Below, one piece after another: positions 14,593 to 22,790 of a DNA stretch of 29,276 nucleotides. The position numbers and the translations under genes were made by a program. Within the stretch, counting starts at the first letter, position 1. Each line of letters opens with the position of its first letter. The DNA is from a bacterium. GTDB taxonomy: Bacteria > Planctomycetota > J058 > JAJDCP01. Under the pieces are notes generated by a model. The model ran no database searches. It was not told where the DNA came from and worked only from the letters and a program-made list of their open reading frames with translations. The stretch spans positions 1-29,276 of the forward strand of contig JAUIEM010000075.1 of assembly GCA_030428695.1 (NCBI GenBank). The letters run 5' to 3'.

Positions 14593-15966
14593 ATGATCTG
14601 CAAAGGCAGCAACCTCGCCGGCTACGTGCTCGACGAAGCGCGGGGCAGCGGGCTGTGGAAGGCCCACCGCGAGGACGGGATGGCGGTCGCCCTGCGCCTC
14701 CTGGCCGGCTCCGAGCGCGTGCGCGATCGGGTCGGCGCGGAGCTCGAAGGCGTCCCGCCCATCCTCGAGCTCGAGGCGGACGGCGACCAGCCCTTCCTCA
14801 GCTGCCCCTGGCTCGAGGGCCGCAGCCTGGCCGGCCTGCTCGAGGACGGGCCGCTCGCGCGCGAGGACGCCGCGCGCTGGCTCGGCGAGCTCGCCGACAG
14901 CCTGGCCGCGGTCCACGCCGCGGGGCTGGTCCACGGCGCCCTCGAGCCGAAGCGCGTGGTCGTCGGCCCGGAGCGCGTCTGGCTGACCGGCGTCGGCCTC
15001 GCCCGCGGGCTGCGGGAGAGCGCCTACGCGGCGCCCGAGGTGGTGGCCGGCGAGGCGCCCGACGCGCGCGCCGACGTCTACGCCTTCGGGGTGCTGATGT
15101 TCCGGATGCTGACCGGCGAGCTGCCGAAGGGCCTCGAGGTGCCGAGCGAGCTGGTCGAAGACCTGCCGGACGGCCTCGACGAGGTCTTCCGCCGTTGCTT
15201 CGTGCGCGCCCCGAAGCGCTACGCCGACGCCGGCGCCCTGTGCGAGGATTTCACGCCGGTGCGCATCGCCCTCGAGGTCGCGGCCGAGCGCGCGAAGCTG
15301 GTCGACCCGGGGCCGCTGGTCGACGTGCACCTGCTCGGGTGCGTCGATGCCGCGGCGGTCGGCTCGCTGATTCCCAAGCTCTCCGGCCCGCAGCTGCGGC
15401 AGCTGTTGGACGCCCTTCCCCAGCCGATCCTGCTCGCCCGACCCGAGCCGGAGGCGGATGCGCTGATCGAGGCGTTGAAGGAGGACGCGCGGATGCGGAA
15501 GGTCCCGGCCGGCAGCCCGCTGTTCGACACGGGCGCGGAGGCGTCGCCCGAGCCGGTCGCCGCAGGCCCGGCCGGGAAGTCCAGCCTGCTGCTCAGCCTC
15601 GGCTGTCTGTTCCTGTTCATGTCGGTCGGCCTCGGCGCCTTCCACTTCGCGAAGCCGCTGTGGAATCCTCCGGTGCCCGCCGGGGAGGAGGTTCCCGAGG
15701 ACATCACCCGGGCCCTCGAGGTGCTGCGCGAGGCGATCGATGCCTTCCACGAGGCACACCAGGCCTGGCCCGAGAGCTTCTCCGCCCTGCGCGAGCAGCT
15801 CGAGGAGCGAGGCCGTCCGGACCTGGTCCGCGGCCGCCACGGGCGCTACAGCCTGGTCCTGGTCAAGCAGGGCAAGGTGCTGGCGATCGCGATCGAGAGC
15901 GGCCTGCCGAGCTACCGGAGCCATCCCGGCGAGCCGGTCGTGGAGTTCCGAGGAGGGGAGGAATGA
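14593..15966 (+). CDS. Transmembrane pseudokinase with pilin-like extracytoplasmic domain
   Basis: 457 residues. The N-terminal 220 residues follow the Hanks kinase layout, but the active site is lost. There is no Gly-rich loop, the VAVK lysine is Arg (VALRLL), the catalytic loop reads VHGALEPKR (113-121) instead of HRDxKPxN, and DFG reads GVG (LTGVGLAR). The structural parts YAAPEV and RADVYAFGVLMFRMLTGELP are intact, so the fold should be kept. A single membrane span follows at about 330-352. The outer part, DITRALEVLREAIDAFHEAHQAWPESFSAL, resembles the conserved region of type II pseudopilins. It probably acts as a scaffold or sensor across the membrane. Its stop overlaps the start of the second Vps4-like gene (ATGA), implying coupled translation and a shared job. 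Kinase-fold call firm, pilin-like call tentative. Confidence 0.82.
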   Translation: MICKGSNLAGYVLDEARGSGLWKAHREDGMAVALRLLAGSERVRDRVGAELEGVPPILELEADGDQPFLSCPWLEGRSLAGLLEDGPLAREDAARWLGELADSLAAVHAAGLVHGALEPKRVVVGPERVWLTGVGLARGLRESAYAAPEVVAGEAPDARADVYAFGVLMFRMLTGELPKGLEVPSELVEDLPDGLDEVFRRCFVRAPKRYADAGALCEDFTPVRIALEVAAERAKLVDPGPLVDVHLLGCVDAAAVGSLIPKLSGPQLRQLLDALPQPILLARPEPEADALIEALKEDARMRKVPAGSPLFDTGAEASPEPVAAGPAGKSSLLLSLGCLFLFMSVGLGAFHFAKPLWNPPVPAGEEVPEDITRALEVLREAIDAFHEAHQAWPESFSALREQLEERGRPDLVRGRHGRYSLVLVKQGKVLAIAIESGLPSYRSHPGEPVVEFRGGEE

Positions 15967-17099
15967 GCCAGGCGCGGTTCCTGATCGAGAGCGCGGAGCG
16001 CCTGGCCGAGGAGGCGCGGGCCGCCGAGCGTCGGGACGAGCCGAAGAAGGCGAAGCGGGCCTGGTTCGAGGCGGGCAAGATGATGCTGCTCGCTGCCCAG
16101 GAGACCCCGGCGGACAGCGAGGAGAACAAGGCCCTGCGCGCGCTGCGCAAGCTCGAGGGCCAGGAGTTCGTCGCCAAGGCGAAGGCGATCGGCCAGCCGA
16201 AGAAGAAGGCGGCCGCGAAGAAGATGGCGCTGCAGGCCGACGAGTCCGAGGGCGCCGACGAGGACGCCTTCGTCGCCCTCGAGCGGCCGGATGTCCGCTT
16301 CGACAAGATCGCCGGCCTCGAGCACGCCAAGGAGCAGATCCGCCTGCGCATGATCTACCCCTTCCAGAACCGTGACCTCGCCTCGCTGTACGGCATCCAG
16401 AAGGGTGGCGGGATGCTCCTCTGGGGGCCGCCGGGCACCGGCAAGACGCTGCTCGCCCGCGCGGTCGCGGGGGAGATCGAGGTACCCTTCTTCTCGGTCA
16501 AGCCCTCGGAGATCATGAGCAAGTTCGTCGGCACCGCCGAGAAGAACATCGAGCGCCTGTTCGAGACCGCCCGCAAGCACCCGCTGTCGGTGATCTTCAT
16601 CGATGAGGTCGAGGCCCTGGTGCCGCGCCGGGCGGGCAGCCAGTCGAACGTGATGACCCGGCTGGTGCCGCAGATCCTCGCCGAGCTCGAGGGGGTCGAC
16701 AGCGAGGGCAGGAACCCGCTGCTGTTCATCGGCGCGACCAACGAGCCGTGGTCCCTCGACCCTGCCGTCTTGCGGCCGGGCCGCTTCGATGTCAAGGTCT
16801 ACGTCGGGCTGCCGGACATCGCGGCGCGGACGGTGATCCTGAAGCTGAACCTCGACGGCCGGCCCCTCGCTCCCGAGCTCGACCTCGAGGCCTTCGCGCG
16901 GAGCCTCGAGGGATACTCCGGAGCGGACATCAGGAACATCTGCCAGACCGCGGCCCAGAATGCCTTCCTCGAGGCGATGAAGAGCGGGCAGACCGCTCCG
17001 ATCGGGCTCGACGACCTCGAGGCGGCGCGTGGCAAGCCTTCGGTCGCCCGCGACGACCTCACGCGCTTCGAGCAGTACCGGGACAGGAGCTGGGCCTGA
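15963..17099 (+). CDS. Vps4-like AAA+ ATPase with N-terminal MIT-like domain (second of two)
   Basis: 378 residues; the ATG overlaps the pseudokinase stop. The N-terminus (about 1-75: SAERLAEEARAAERRDE, AKRAWFEAGKMMLLAAQET) is a helical bundle consistent with MIT. A basic linker leads to FDKIAGLEHAKEQIRLRMIY, Walker A GPPGTGKT (155-162), Walker B VIFIDEVEAL (D214, E215), sensor 1 GATNEPWSLD and the Arg-bearing LRPGRFDVKVYV. The extreme C-terminus KPSVARDDLTRFEQYRDRSW matches the Vps4 C-terminal helix region (KPSVxxxDLxxxExF), a clade signature. It differs from the first ATPase in its second-region motif, so the two are not a recent duplication. It may serve a different ESCRT-III-like partner or form a mixed hexamer (inference). 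Confidence 0.88.
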   Translation: MSQARFLIESAERLAEEARAAERRDEPKKAKRAWFEAGKMMLLAAQETPADSEENKALRALRKLEGQEFVAKAKAIGQPKKKAAAKKMALQADESEGADEDAFVALERPDVRFDKIAGLEHAKEQIRLRMIYPFQNRDLASLYGIQKGGGMLLWGPPGTGKTLLARAVAGEIEVPFFSVKPSEIMSKFVGTAEKNIERLFETARKHPLSVIFIDEVEALVPRRAGSQSNVMTRLVPQILAELEGVDSEGRNPLLFIGATNEPWSLDPAVLRPGRFDVKVYVGLPDIAARTVILKLNLDGRPLAPELDLEAFARSLEGYSGADIRNICQTAAQNAFLEAMKSGQTAPIGLDDLEAARGKPSVARDDLTRFEQYRDRSWA

Positions 17100-17174
17100 G
17101 CGGACGTTGGAACCAGATTTGCAGACGGTGTGCTGTCTCCGCCCGCGCGGAGGCCCGCACGACGAGGAGGTGTC

Positions 17175-19067
17175 ATGGCTTGGGATTGGTGGCGATCGCA
17201 CGCGAGCGCGAAAGCCTGTCTGCTCCGGTCGTCGGAGCTGCCCGGCATCTTCAGCAAGGAGCTCGTGGTGCCCGAGCGCACCCGCGCGTTCGTCGAGTGG
17301 GAGAACGGGGACACGAAGATCCTGCGCGCCGGCGAGACCGCGACGGGCAGCTTCCAGGCCATTCTGACACTCGCGCTGCCCTTCGAGCTGCCGTTGATGC
17401 TCCACAACGTCGTCAGCTCCGAGGGCTATGAGGGCGCGCTCTCCTTCAGCCTCGAGCTGAGCTTCGGCGAGGAGCCTCTCGACTTCGAGGCGCTGCGCAC
17501 CAACCTGCTCGCACGCCACGCCCGGGTCGACAGCCAGGTGCTCGAGGGCTGGCTCGGCGAAGCGGCGGAGGCCAGCGTGCGCAGCTGGCTGTCCGGGCGC
17601 AGCGCGGCAGCGGTCTACCGCGACGGGCCGCAGGGCCTGCGCGAGGTGCTGCACGAGGCGCTCAAGGCCGGGCTGTTCGAGGCGGGCTGCGTGTTCGCGG
17701 GCGTCGGCCAGTGGAAGTTCAGCTGCGAGACCTACGAGCGCATCCGCGCCAAAGAGGCGGCCGCCCTCGCCCAGGTCGAGGAGGCGCGCCGCGAGGAGAG
17801 CGCCCGCGACGAGGCCAACCGGCTCAAGAAGGAGAACTTCCTCAAGGCGCTGCAGTACGAGCGCGAGGTCGACGACCGCGCGATCTCCCAGAAGGTCGCC
17901 CAGTTCGAGGCCCTGCGCGAGAAGCTCGGCGACGAGGACCGGGCGATGATCGCGCTGCTCGAGGATGAGGACGCCAAGCGCGCCCTGATCGAGCGCCTGG
18001 TCGAGCGCGAGATGTCCCCCGAGCAGATCCGCGCCCGCAAGGTCGAGGAGATCGAGGCCCGCTTCGAGAAGCAGTACCAGGCCTTGCTGAAGGCCGTCGC
18101 CAGCCACGGCGCCGTCGACACCGACGCCCTGGTCAGCTGCCGGCGGATGACGACGCGCCGGGTGCTGGTCGCGCTCGGCAAGCAGATCCTCAGCTTCGAC
18201 CCGACCACCAACCTCGACCCGGACGTGCCGAAGGAGCGCTACGACTTCCGCAACCGCGGCCTCGGCTACCTGCGCTCGATCCGCGCCTACCGCCGCGACG
18301 ACCAGGACGAGCTCTACGCCGGCGCCCAGCGCGGGGTCTACCGGGTGGTCGGCGGCGAGGTGACCGAGTTCCCCTTCCCCCGTCCGCCCCAGGGCAAGGG
18401 CGGGACGAACTCGGTCGCGGTGTTCAAGGACAAGCTCTACGCGACCCACAGCGAGGTCGGCCTGTGCTGCTGGGACGTGCGCGGCCTGACCCCGGCGCGC
18501 GGCCTGTGGCAGGACCGCACCCGCGGGCGCGACTCCGTGCGCGGGGCCTTCGTCGACCACATGGGCAACCTGTTCTTCTCGGCCGGCAACCAGATCTTCC
18601 GCTCGAACCTGGTCAAGGACCAGGACCTGACCGTGTTCTCGGGCGCCAAGGACGCGATCACCGCCTTCCTCGTCGTCGACCAGAGCCTGATCGCCGGTGA
18701 CAAGGCCGGGCGCATCATGGTCTGGAAGCAGTCCGATCCGAACAGCCCGCGCCAGTTCCGCGTCGTCAAGCCGAACCCGATCTACATGCTGAAGTCCTCG
18801 ATGTTGCGCGGCCTCCCGCACCTGTTGATCGGGGCGAAGGACTACGGGGTCACCGCCGCCCTGCTCGAGGGCGACCGCGACATCGAGTACCGCTGCCAGG
18901 ACCCGGTCCGCTGGGTGGGGGGCGCCTCGGACATGATCTACGGCGTCGACCGCACCGGCTACCGCGTGCTGTGCTGGGACGCCGCCAAGCCGGGCCGGCA
19001 GACCCACACCATCCGGGTCGCGGACGCGATCCAGGACCTGTACGTGATCAAGGAGGAGGCCACGTGA
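17175..19067 (+). CDS. SPFH/Band-7-like domain, coiled coil and beta-propeller protein
   Basis: The start is fixed by GAGGAGGT (17164-17171) before the ATG. The product is 630 residues. Residues 25-190 read like an SPFH/Band-7 domain (KELVVPERTRAFVEWENGD, then RNVV-type beta strands and ARVDSQVLEGWLGEAAEASV), followed by the usual long charged coiled coil (about 190-310: ERIRAKEAAALAQVEEARRE). From about 315 to the end there are repeated beta-strand units (DELYAGAQRGVYRVV, DKLYATHSEVGLCCWDV, SLIAGDKAGRIMVWK) that form a WD40/PQQ-type beta-propeller. SPFH proteins build ring scaffolds on membranes. No membrane span is obvious, so it is probably peripheral on the inner face. SPFH-AAA-ESCRT-III clustering suggests a shared membrane-remodelling task. 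The stop overlaps the next start. Confidence 0.75.
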   Translation: MAWDWWRSHASAKACLLRSSELPGIFSKELVVPERTRAFVEWENGDTKILRAGETATGSFQAILTLALPFELPLMLHNVVSSEGYEGALSFSLELSFGEEPLDFEALRTNLLARHARVDSQVLEGWLGEAAEASVRSWLSGRSAAAVYRDGPQGLREVLHEALKAGLFEAGCVFAGVGQWKFSCETYERIRAKEAAALAQVEEARREESARDEANRLKKENFLKALQYEREVDDRAISQKVAQFEALREKLGDEDRAMIALLEDEDAKRALIERLVEREMSPEQIRARKVEEIEARFEKQYQALLKAVASHGAVDTDALVSCRRMTTRRVLVALGKQILSFDPTTNLDPDVPKERYDFRNRGLGYLRSIRAYRRDDQDELYAGAQRGVYRVVGGEVTEFPFPRPPQGKGGTNSVAVFKDKLYATHSEVGLCCWDVRGLTPARGLWQDRTRGRDSVRGAFVDHMGNLFFSAGNQIFRSNLVKDQDLTVFSGAKDAITAFLVVDQSLIAGDKAGRIMVWKQSDPNSPRQFRVVKPNPIYMLKSSMLRGLPHLLIGAKDYGVTAALLEGDRDIEYRCQDPVRWVGGASDMIYGVDRTGYRVLCWDAAKPGRQTHTIRVADAIQDLYVIKEEAT

Positions 19068-19975
19068 GCGAGCAGCGATCCGTCGTGCAGTGGAACGTCT
19101 CCTTCGCCGGGGTGATCGTCGGCGTCCTCGCGGTCGTCGGTGTGATCGTCTACTTCACGACCTACCACGAGAGCACGCCCGAGCGGCCGACCCCCGAGCT
19201 GAATTTCTACGAGGAGTACTTGATCGAGGAGGCCAGCCACGCGCTGGCGGACGACATGCCGGCCCTGACCGGCCTGCACAGCGTCGTCTTCGTGCCGCTG
19301 CGGGACGCCGAGAGCAAGGGCGCCCTCGCGGTCGACGCCTTCCACGAGGCCCTGCGCGAGAACGGCCGCTACCAGAGCGTGTCCGAGGACGCGGTGCGGA
19401 CCGCGATCGAGAAGCTGCTGCCCGAGGGCGGCGATGTCGGAAGTCCCGAGCAGGCGCTCAAGCTGGTGCGGGAGATCCTCGTCGACAAGGACGGCAAGCC
19501 GGTCGCCGACGGGGTGCTGCTGACCCGGGCCGAGGTCGAGGGGCGCATCGGCGATCAGGCGCGGGTCTTCCTCGAGGCGCAGATCATCGATGCGAAGAGC
19601 GGCGTCCCGGTCATCGCCGAGGGCATGCCGAAGTCGCACACGGCGAAGATCGAGAGCAAGTGGACCTGGGCCTGGTTCGTCGGCACGATGAACGAGATCG
19701 CCGTCGGCTGGCGGCTGTTCATCTGGGCGGCGGTGGTCGCCTTCCTGCCCTTCGCCCTGTCCGGCCTGGTCAACGCGATCACCAAGCGCGAGCGCAACCG
19801 CGACAACGCCTGGATGGTGCTCGGCTTCACCGCCTTCGCCGGGCTGTTCGCCTGGTTCCTCGTCGGCTTCTACATCAGCGGCACGGGCAGCGGGATGATG
19901 GTCTTCGCGGGCCTGATGCTCGGCGGCCTCTACAGCCTCTGGGCCTGTACCCACATCTACGAGAAGGGGAAGTAA
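19064..19975 (+). CDS. Membrane protein with CsgG/LpoB-like periplasmic domain
   Basis: The GTG at 19064 overlaps the upstream TGA (GTGA), so translation is coupled; the protein is 303 residues. It has an N-terminal membrane span (about 13-32), a periplasmic domain of about 180 residues, and three C-terminal spans (about 220-240, 250-275, 278-297). The periplasmic part reads HSVVFVPLRDAESKGALAVD, ALRENGRYQSVSEDAV, ADGVLLTRAEVEG and VFLEAQIIDAKSGVPVI, an order like that of CsgG/LpoB-type domains (strand, helix, strand, ADG-hydrophobic, iid-sG). These usually bind peptidoglycan-linked or outer-membrane partners. Here it may link the cytoplasmic machinery to the envelope (inference). There is no lipobox. 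Confidence 0.78.
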   Translation: MSEQRSVVQWNVSFAGVIVGVLAVVGVIVYFTTYHESTPERPTPELNFYEEYLIEEASHALADDMPALTGLHSVVFVPLRDAESKGALAVDAFHEALRENGRYQSVSEDAVRTAIEKLLPEGGDVGSPEQALKLVREILVDKDGKPVADGVLLTRAEVEGRIGDQARVFLEAQIIDAKSGVPVIAEGMPKSHTAKIESKWTWAWFVGTMNEIAVGWRLFIWAAVVAFLPFALSGLVNAITKRERNRDNAWMVLGFTAFAGLFAWFLVGFYISGTGSGMMVFAGLMLGGLYSLWACTHIYEKGK

Positions 19976-19977
19976 CC

Positions 19978-20724
19978 CTGCACGCCACCCGCGAAGCCGC
20001 GCTCGAGAGCCCCTACACCCTGCGCCGCCGCGGCGCCGGCTACGAGGAGCTGCCGGGCCGTGGCCTGGCCGGGCTGCTCGCCGAGCGCGAGGGGCTGCCC
20101 TCGGGCAGCGCCCTGCGCTACGGTCTGCACCTCGCCCGCTCGCTGCGCGAGGCCCACGGCCGGGGGCGGGCCCACGGGGAGGTCGCGGCGGAGGCGGTGT
20201 TCCTCGAGCGCCTCGAGCGGCACTGCTGCGAAGCCGAGAAGTACCGGGCGAAGCTGCGCTATCCCGCTCCGCGCAGCCTCGACGAGGCGGCGCGTCGCGC
20301 CGACCTCCGGGCCTGGGCCGCGCTGTGCCGGCGTCTGGCCGCGGTCGAGGAGCCGCCGCCGGCCCCGCTCCTCGCGGTGGCCGAGGCGTGCGCGCGCGGC
20401 GAGGTGCAGGGCTTCGCCGAGGTCTGCGCGCGGCTCGAGGCCGGCGTGGTCGCGGGGCTGCGTCCCTCGCTGACGCGTCGCGCGGCCGGATTCCTGCTCG
20501 ACGGCGGGCTGGTGCTCGCGTTGTTCGGCCGCATGCCGGCGCTCGCGCTGGTCGTGTGGCTGGTCTACGACGGGGGCGTGCGGCCGCTGGCCGGCCGCAG
20601 CGTCGGCGAGTGGGTCGCGCGCCTGCCCGCCTCGCGGAGCGCGCGGGCCTGGCTCGTGCGGGCCGTCTGCTTCGCCCTGGTCGCGGGCGCCCTGTCGCTG
20701 TTCGTGTTCCCCTCGTCCCCCTAG
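19978..20724 (+). CDS. Pseudokinase C-lobe fused to an RDD-like membrane domain, probable CTG start
   Basis: 248 residues if read from CTG at 19978. No ATG or GTG is well placed. The CTG follows AAGGGGAAG by a few bases and comes two bases after the previous stop, so it is the best start; this is unusual and uncertain. The first half lacks an N-lobe but keeps a C-lobe outline: ALRYGLHLARSLREAHGRGRAHGEVAAEAVFLE corresponds to helix E plus catalytic loop, with the loop reduced to HGEVAAEAV (H66-V74), YPAPRS stands where APE would be, and RADLRAWAALCRRL follows. The second half has two or three hydrophobic segments beginning TRRAAGFLLDGG, typical of RDD domains but shortened. It must be catalytically dead as a kinase. 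Its partner may be the kinase-RDD protein two genes downstream. Confidence 0.7.
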   Translation: MHATREAALESPYTLRRRGAGYEELPGRGLAGLLAEREGLPSGSALRYGLHLARSLREAHGRGRAHGEVAAEAVFLERLERHCCEAEKYRAKLRYPAPRSLDEAARRADLRAWAALCRRLAAVEEPPPAPLLAVAEACARGEVQGFAEVCARLEAGVVAGLRPSLTRRAAGFLLDGGLVLALFGRMPALALVVWLVYDGGVRPLAGRSVGEWVARLPASRSARAWLVRAVCFALVAGALSLFVFPSSP

Positions 20725-20754
20725 CGCTTCCGCGCACTGACACAGGAAGTCGTC

Positions 20755-21312
20755 TTGAGTCGCAAGCACATGTTCGCGTTGTTCCTGGTGGTCGCCGTCT
20801 TCGGCACCGCCCTCGACCTGTGGTCGAAGTCCTACGTCTTCGACAGCCTGGGCGCCGAGCTCGACCCCGCCGCGCCGGAGAGATTCCAGCCCGGGGAGAG
20901 CTACGTCATCATCGAGGGGATGTTCGACTTCAGCTGCGCGGTGAACTTCGGGGTCGCGTTCAGCCAACTGCGGGGGAAGACGGGCCTGATCATCGGCTTC
21001 TCCTTCCTGGCGATGCTGCTGGTCTGCTGGATGCAGTACAAGCTGCCGGAGGGCGCGTGGGGCCGGTCGCTCGCGCTCGGCGCGATCATCTCCGGGGCGC
21101 TCGGCAACGTGTACGACCGCCTGACCTACGGGGTCGTCCGGGACTTCATCCACTGCTGGTACCAGGACTGGCACTACCCGACCTTCAACGTCGCCGACAT
21201 GGCGATCGTGATCGGGGCGGTGGTGATCATCCTCGCCGAGTTCGGCCGCAAGGAACCGGACAAGGACGCCTCGAGCTTCAAGGACAAGCCGGCCGCGAAG
21301 AAGAAGGGCTGA
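20755..21312 (+). CDS. lspA: Signal peptidase II (prolipoprotein signal peptidase)
   Basis: The TTG start at 20755 follows CAGGAAG; the protein is 185 residues. Four membrane spans fit LspA. The N-terminal motif is ALDLWSKSYVF, and the two catalytic aspartates lie in GNVYDRLTYGVVRDFI (D130) and FNVADMAI (D148), 18 residues apart as in other LspA proteins. It cleaves the signal peptide of diacylglyceryl-modified lipoproteins in the inner membrane. It is somewhat longer than usual because of an insertion after the first span (about 30-50) and a Lys-rich cytoplasmic tail. It sits between two kinase-like RDD genes within the same run, so it may be a dedicated copy or just a housekeeping passenger. 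The sequence alone does not say whether another copy exists. Confidence 0.93.
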   Translation: MSRKHMFALFLVVAVFGTALDLWSKSYVFDSLGAELDPAAPERFQPGESYVIIEGMFDFSCAVNFGVAFSQLRGKTGLIIGFSFLAMLLVCWMQYKLPEGAWGRSLALGAIISGALGNVYDRLTYGVVRDFIHCWYQDWHYPTFNVADMAIVIGAVVIILAEFGRKEPDKDASSFKDKPAAKKKG

Positions 21313-21320
21313 TCGACACA

Positions 21321-22613
21321 TTGGTTGCCCACGCTTCGCCCGGAGACTCCATCGGTGAGTACCAGCTCGACTGCCTGCTCGGACAGGGCGGCTTCGGCGA
21401 GATCTGGAAGGCCCACCATCGCGCCTTCCGCGAGCAGCTCGTCGCGATCAAGCTGCCGCGCGGGGAGGCAGACCGCGAGGCGCTGCGCAGGGAGGGGGAC
21501 CTCCAGCACCGCCTGCGGCATCCGGGCATCGTCCGCTGCCTCGGCATGGACCTCGAGGCCACGCCTCCCTACATCGTGATGGAGTACCTGCCGGGCGGGA
21601 CCCTGCGGGACAAGCTGCAGGCGGGACCCCTGCCCTGGCAGGAAGCGGCCGGGCTGACGCGGGAGATCCTGACGACGCTGCGCGCCGCGCACGCCGACGA
21701 CGTCGTCCACCTCGACCTCAAGCCCGAGAACGTGCTGTTCGACGAGGAGGGACGCAGCAAGCTGACCGACTTCGGGCTCAGCCGCTCGCTGAACGACCTC
21801 GAGACCTCGCTGCAGTTCTCGGCGGAGAACGCCTCGACGGTCGCCGGCACCCTCGCCTACATGGCCCCGGAGCAGCGCAAGGGCGAGGCCGCCGACGCCT
21901 CGACCGACCTGTTCGCGGTCGGCGCGATGCTGTTCGAGATGCTGACCGGCGAGCCCCCGGTCGGCGCGGACAGCCTGCGCGAGCTCGTTCCGCAGGCGCC
22001 GCTCGGGCTCGACGCGGTGTTCCGCCGCTCCTTCACGCGGCGCGCGCGGCGCTACCGCAGCGCGCAGGCGATGCTGCAGGCCCTCGACCGCGCGACCGCG
22101 GTGCCGCGCTCGCTTCCTCCGCCGTTTCCTGCGCCGCTGCCCCCGCCGCGCTGGCCGACCCGCACGACCGTCGCGGTGCCCGGCCCGCTGCCGCCCCCGC
22201 CACCCTACGGCCAGGCGCTGCCGGCGCGGCTGCGGGCGGGCTTCACCGAGCGCGGCCTGGCGATGCTGGTCGACGCGCTGTTCGGGGTGCTCGTCCTGGT
22301 CGCGCTGGTGCAGCTCCCGGCCACCCTCGTGGGGAGCGGGAACGTGCTCTCGCTCGAGTGGTGGGGGCCGGCCTACCTCGCCTACCGCTGGTTGGGGCAG
22401 GGGCTCTTCGGGGGCACCCCGGGGCAGCGGCTCATCGGCCTGCGGGTGGTGCGCTACGCCGACGGGGGACCGCTCGGCCTCGGGCTGGCGCTCGCGCGGG
22501 CCCTCGCCTTCTGCCTAGCCCTCGTCACGTTGTTCGGGCTGCCTCTGGCCGGGCTGTCCGCCAAGCGCGGGCTGCACGACTACCTGGCGGGGACCTGCGT
22601 GCAGCGGATGTAG
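21321..22613 (+). CDS. Ser/Thr protein kinase with C-terminal RDD membrane domain
   Basis: The start is set at TTG 21321, eight bases after the lspA stop; a CTG at 21309 is an alternative. The 430-residue protein has a complete kinase: GQGGFG (21-26), VAIK lysine 44, catalytic loop HLDLKPEN (130-137), DFG (150-152), GTLAYMAPEQ and STDLFAVGAMLFEMLTGEPP. The Arg of HRD is replaced by Leu, so this is a non-RD kinase, which usually does not depend on activation-loop phosphorylation. A Pro-rich linker (about 265-300) leads to an RDD domain with FTERGLAMLVDALFG, FGGTPGQRLIGLRVVR and LHDYLAG and three or more spans. The kinase faces the cytoplasm. It is the only catalytically complete kinase in the 14.6-22.6 kb block and is the probable signalling enzyme for it (inference). 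Confidence 0.9.
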   Translation: MVAHASPGDSIGEYQLDCLLGQGGFGEIWKAHHRAFREQLVAIKLPRGEADREALRREGDLQHRLRHPGIVRCLGMDLEATPPYIVMEYLPGGTLRDKLQAGPLPWQEAAGLTREILTTLRAAHADDVVHLDLKPENVLFDEEGRSKLTDFGLSRSLNDLETSLQFSAENASTVAGTLAYMAPEQRKGEAADASTDLFAVGAMLFEMLTGEPPVGADSLRELVPQAPLGLDAVFRRSFTRRARRYRSAQAMLQALDRATAVPRSLPPPFPAPLPPPRWPTRTTVAVPGPLPPPPPYGQALPARLRAGFTERGLAMLVDALFGVLVLVALVQLPATLVGSGNVLSLEWWGPAYLAYRWLGQGLFGGTPGQRLIGLRVVRYADGGPLGLGLALARALAFCLALVTLFGLPLAGLSAKRGLHDYLAGTCVQRM

Positions 22614-22790
22614 TGGTCGCGTGAAGGTGGGACGGGTCCCCCGCTCTGCCGCCTTCGGCTGTCCTCTTCCGCCATCGATGCTCGCGTCGAACGCGCCGGA
22701 AGAACCTCAGGTGCCTCGGGACGTGCCGTGACGAGAGATGCGGGTCGGCAGCGATTATTCGGACACGCGGGAGAAGAGACGTATGTGGAT
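22614..22790. other. Convergent intergenic region
   Basis: 177 bases between the kinase-RDD stop and the stop of the minus-strand orphan gene. No convincing terminator with a T-tract, no ORF and no RNA gene seen. Composition shifts from GC-rich to AT-richer near its right end. Confidence 0.5.

Noticed and set aside
13237..19007. Very long minus-strand open frames (13237-15924 and 15912-19007)
   Set aside because: Antisense shadows of the ATPase, pseudokinase and SPFH genes; no ribosome-binding sites or recognisable domains.
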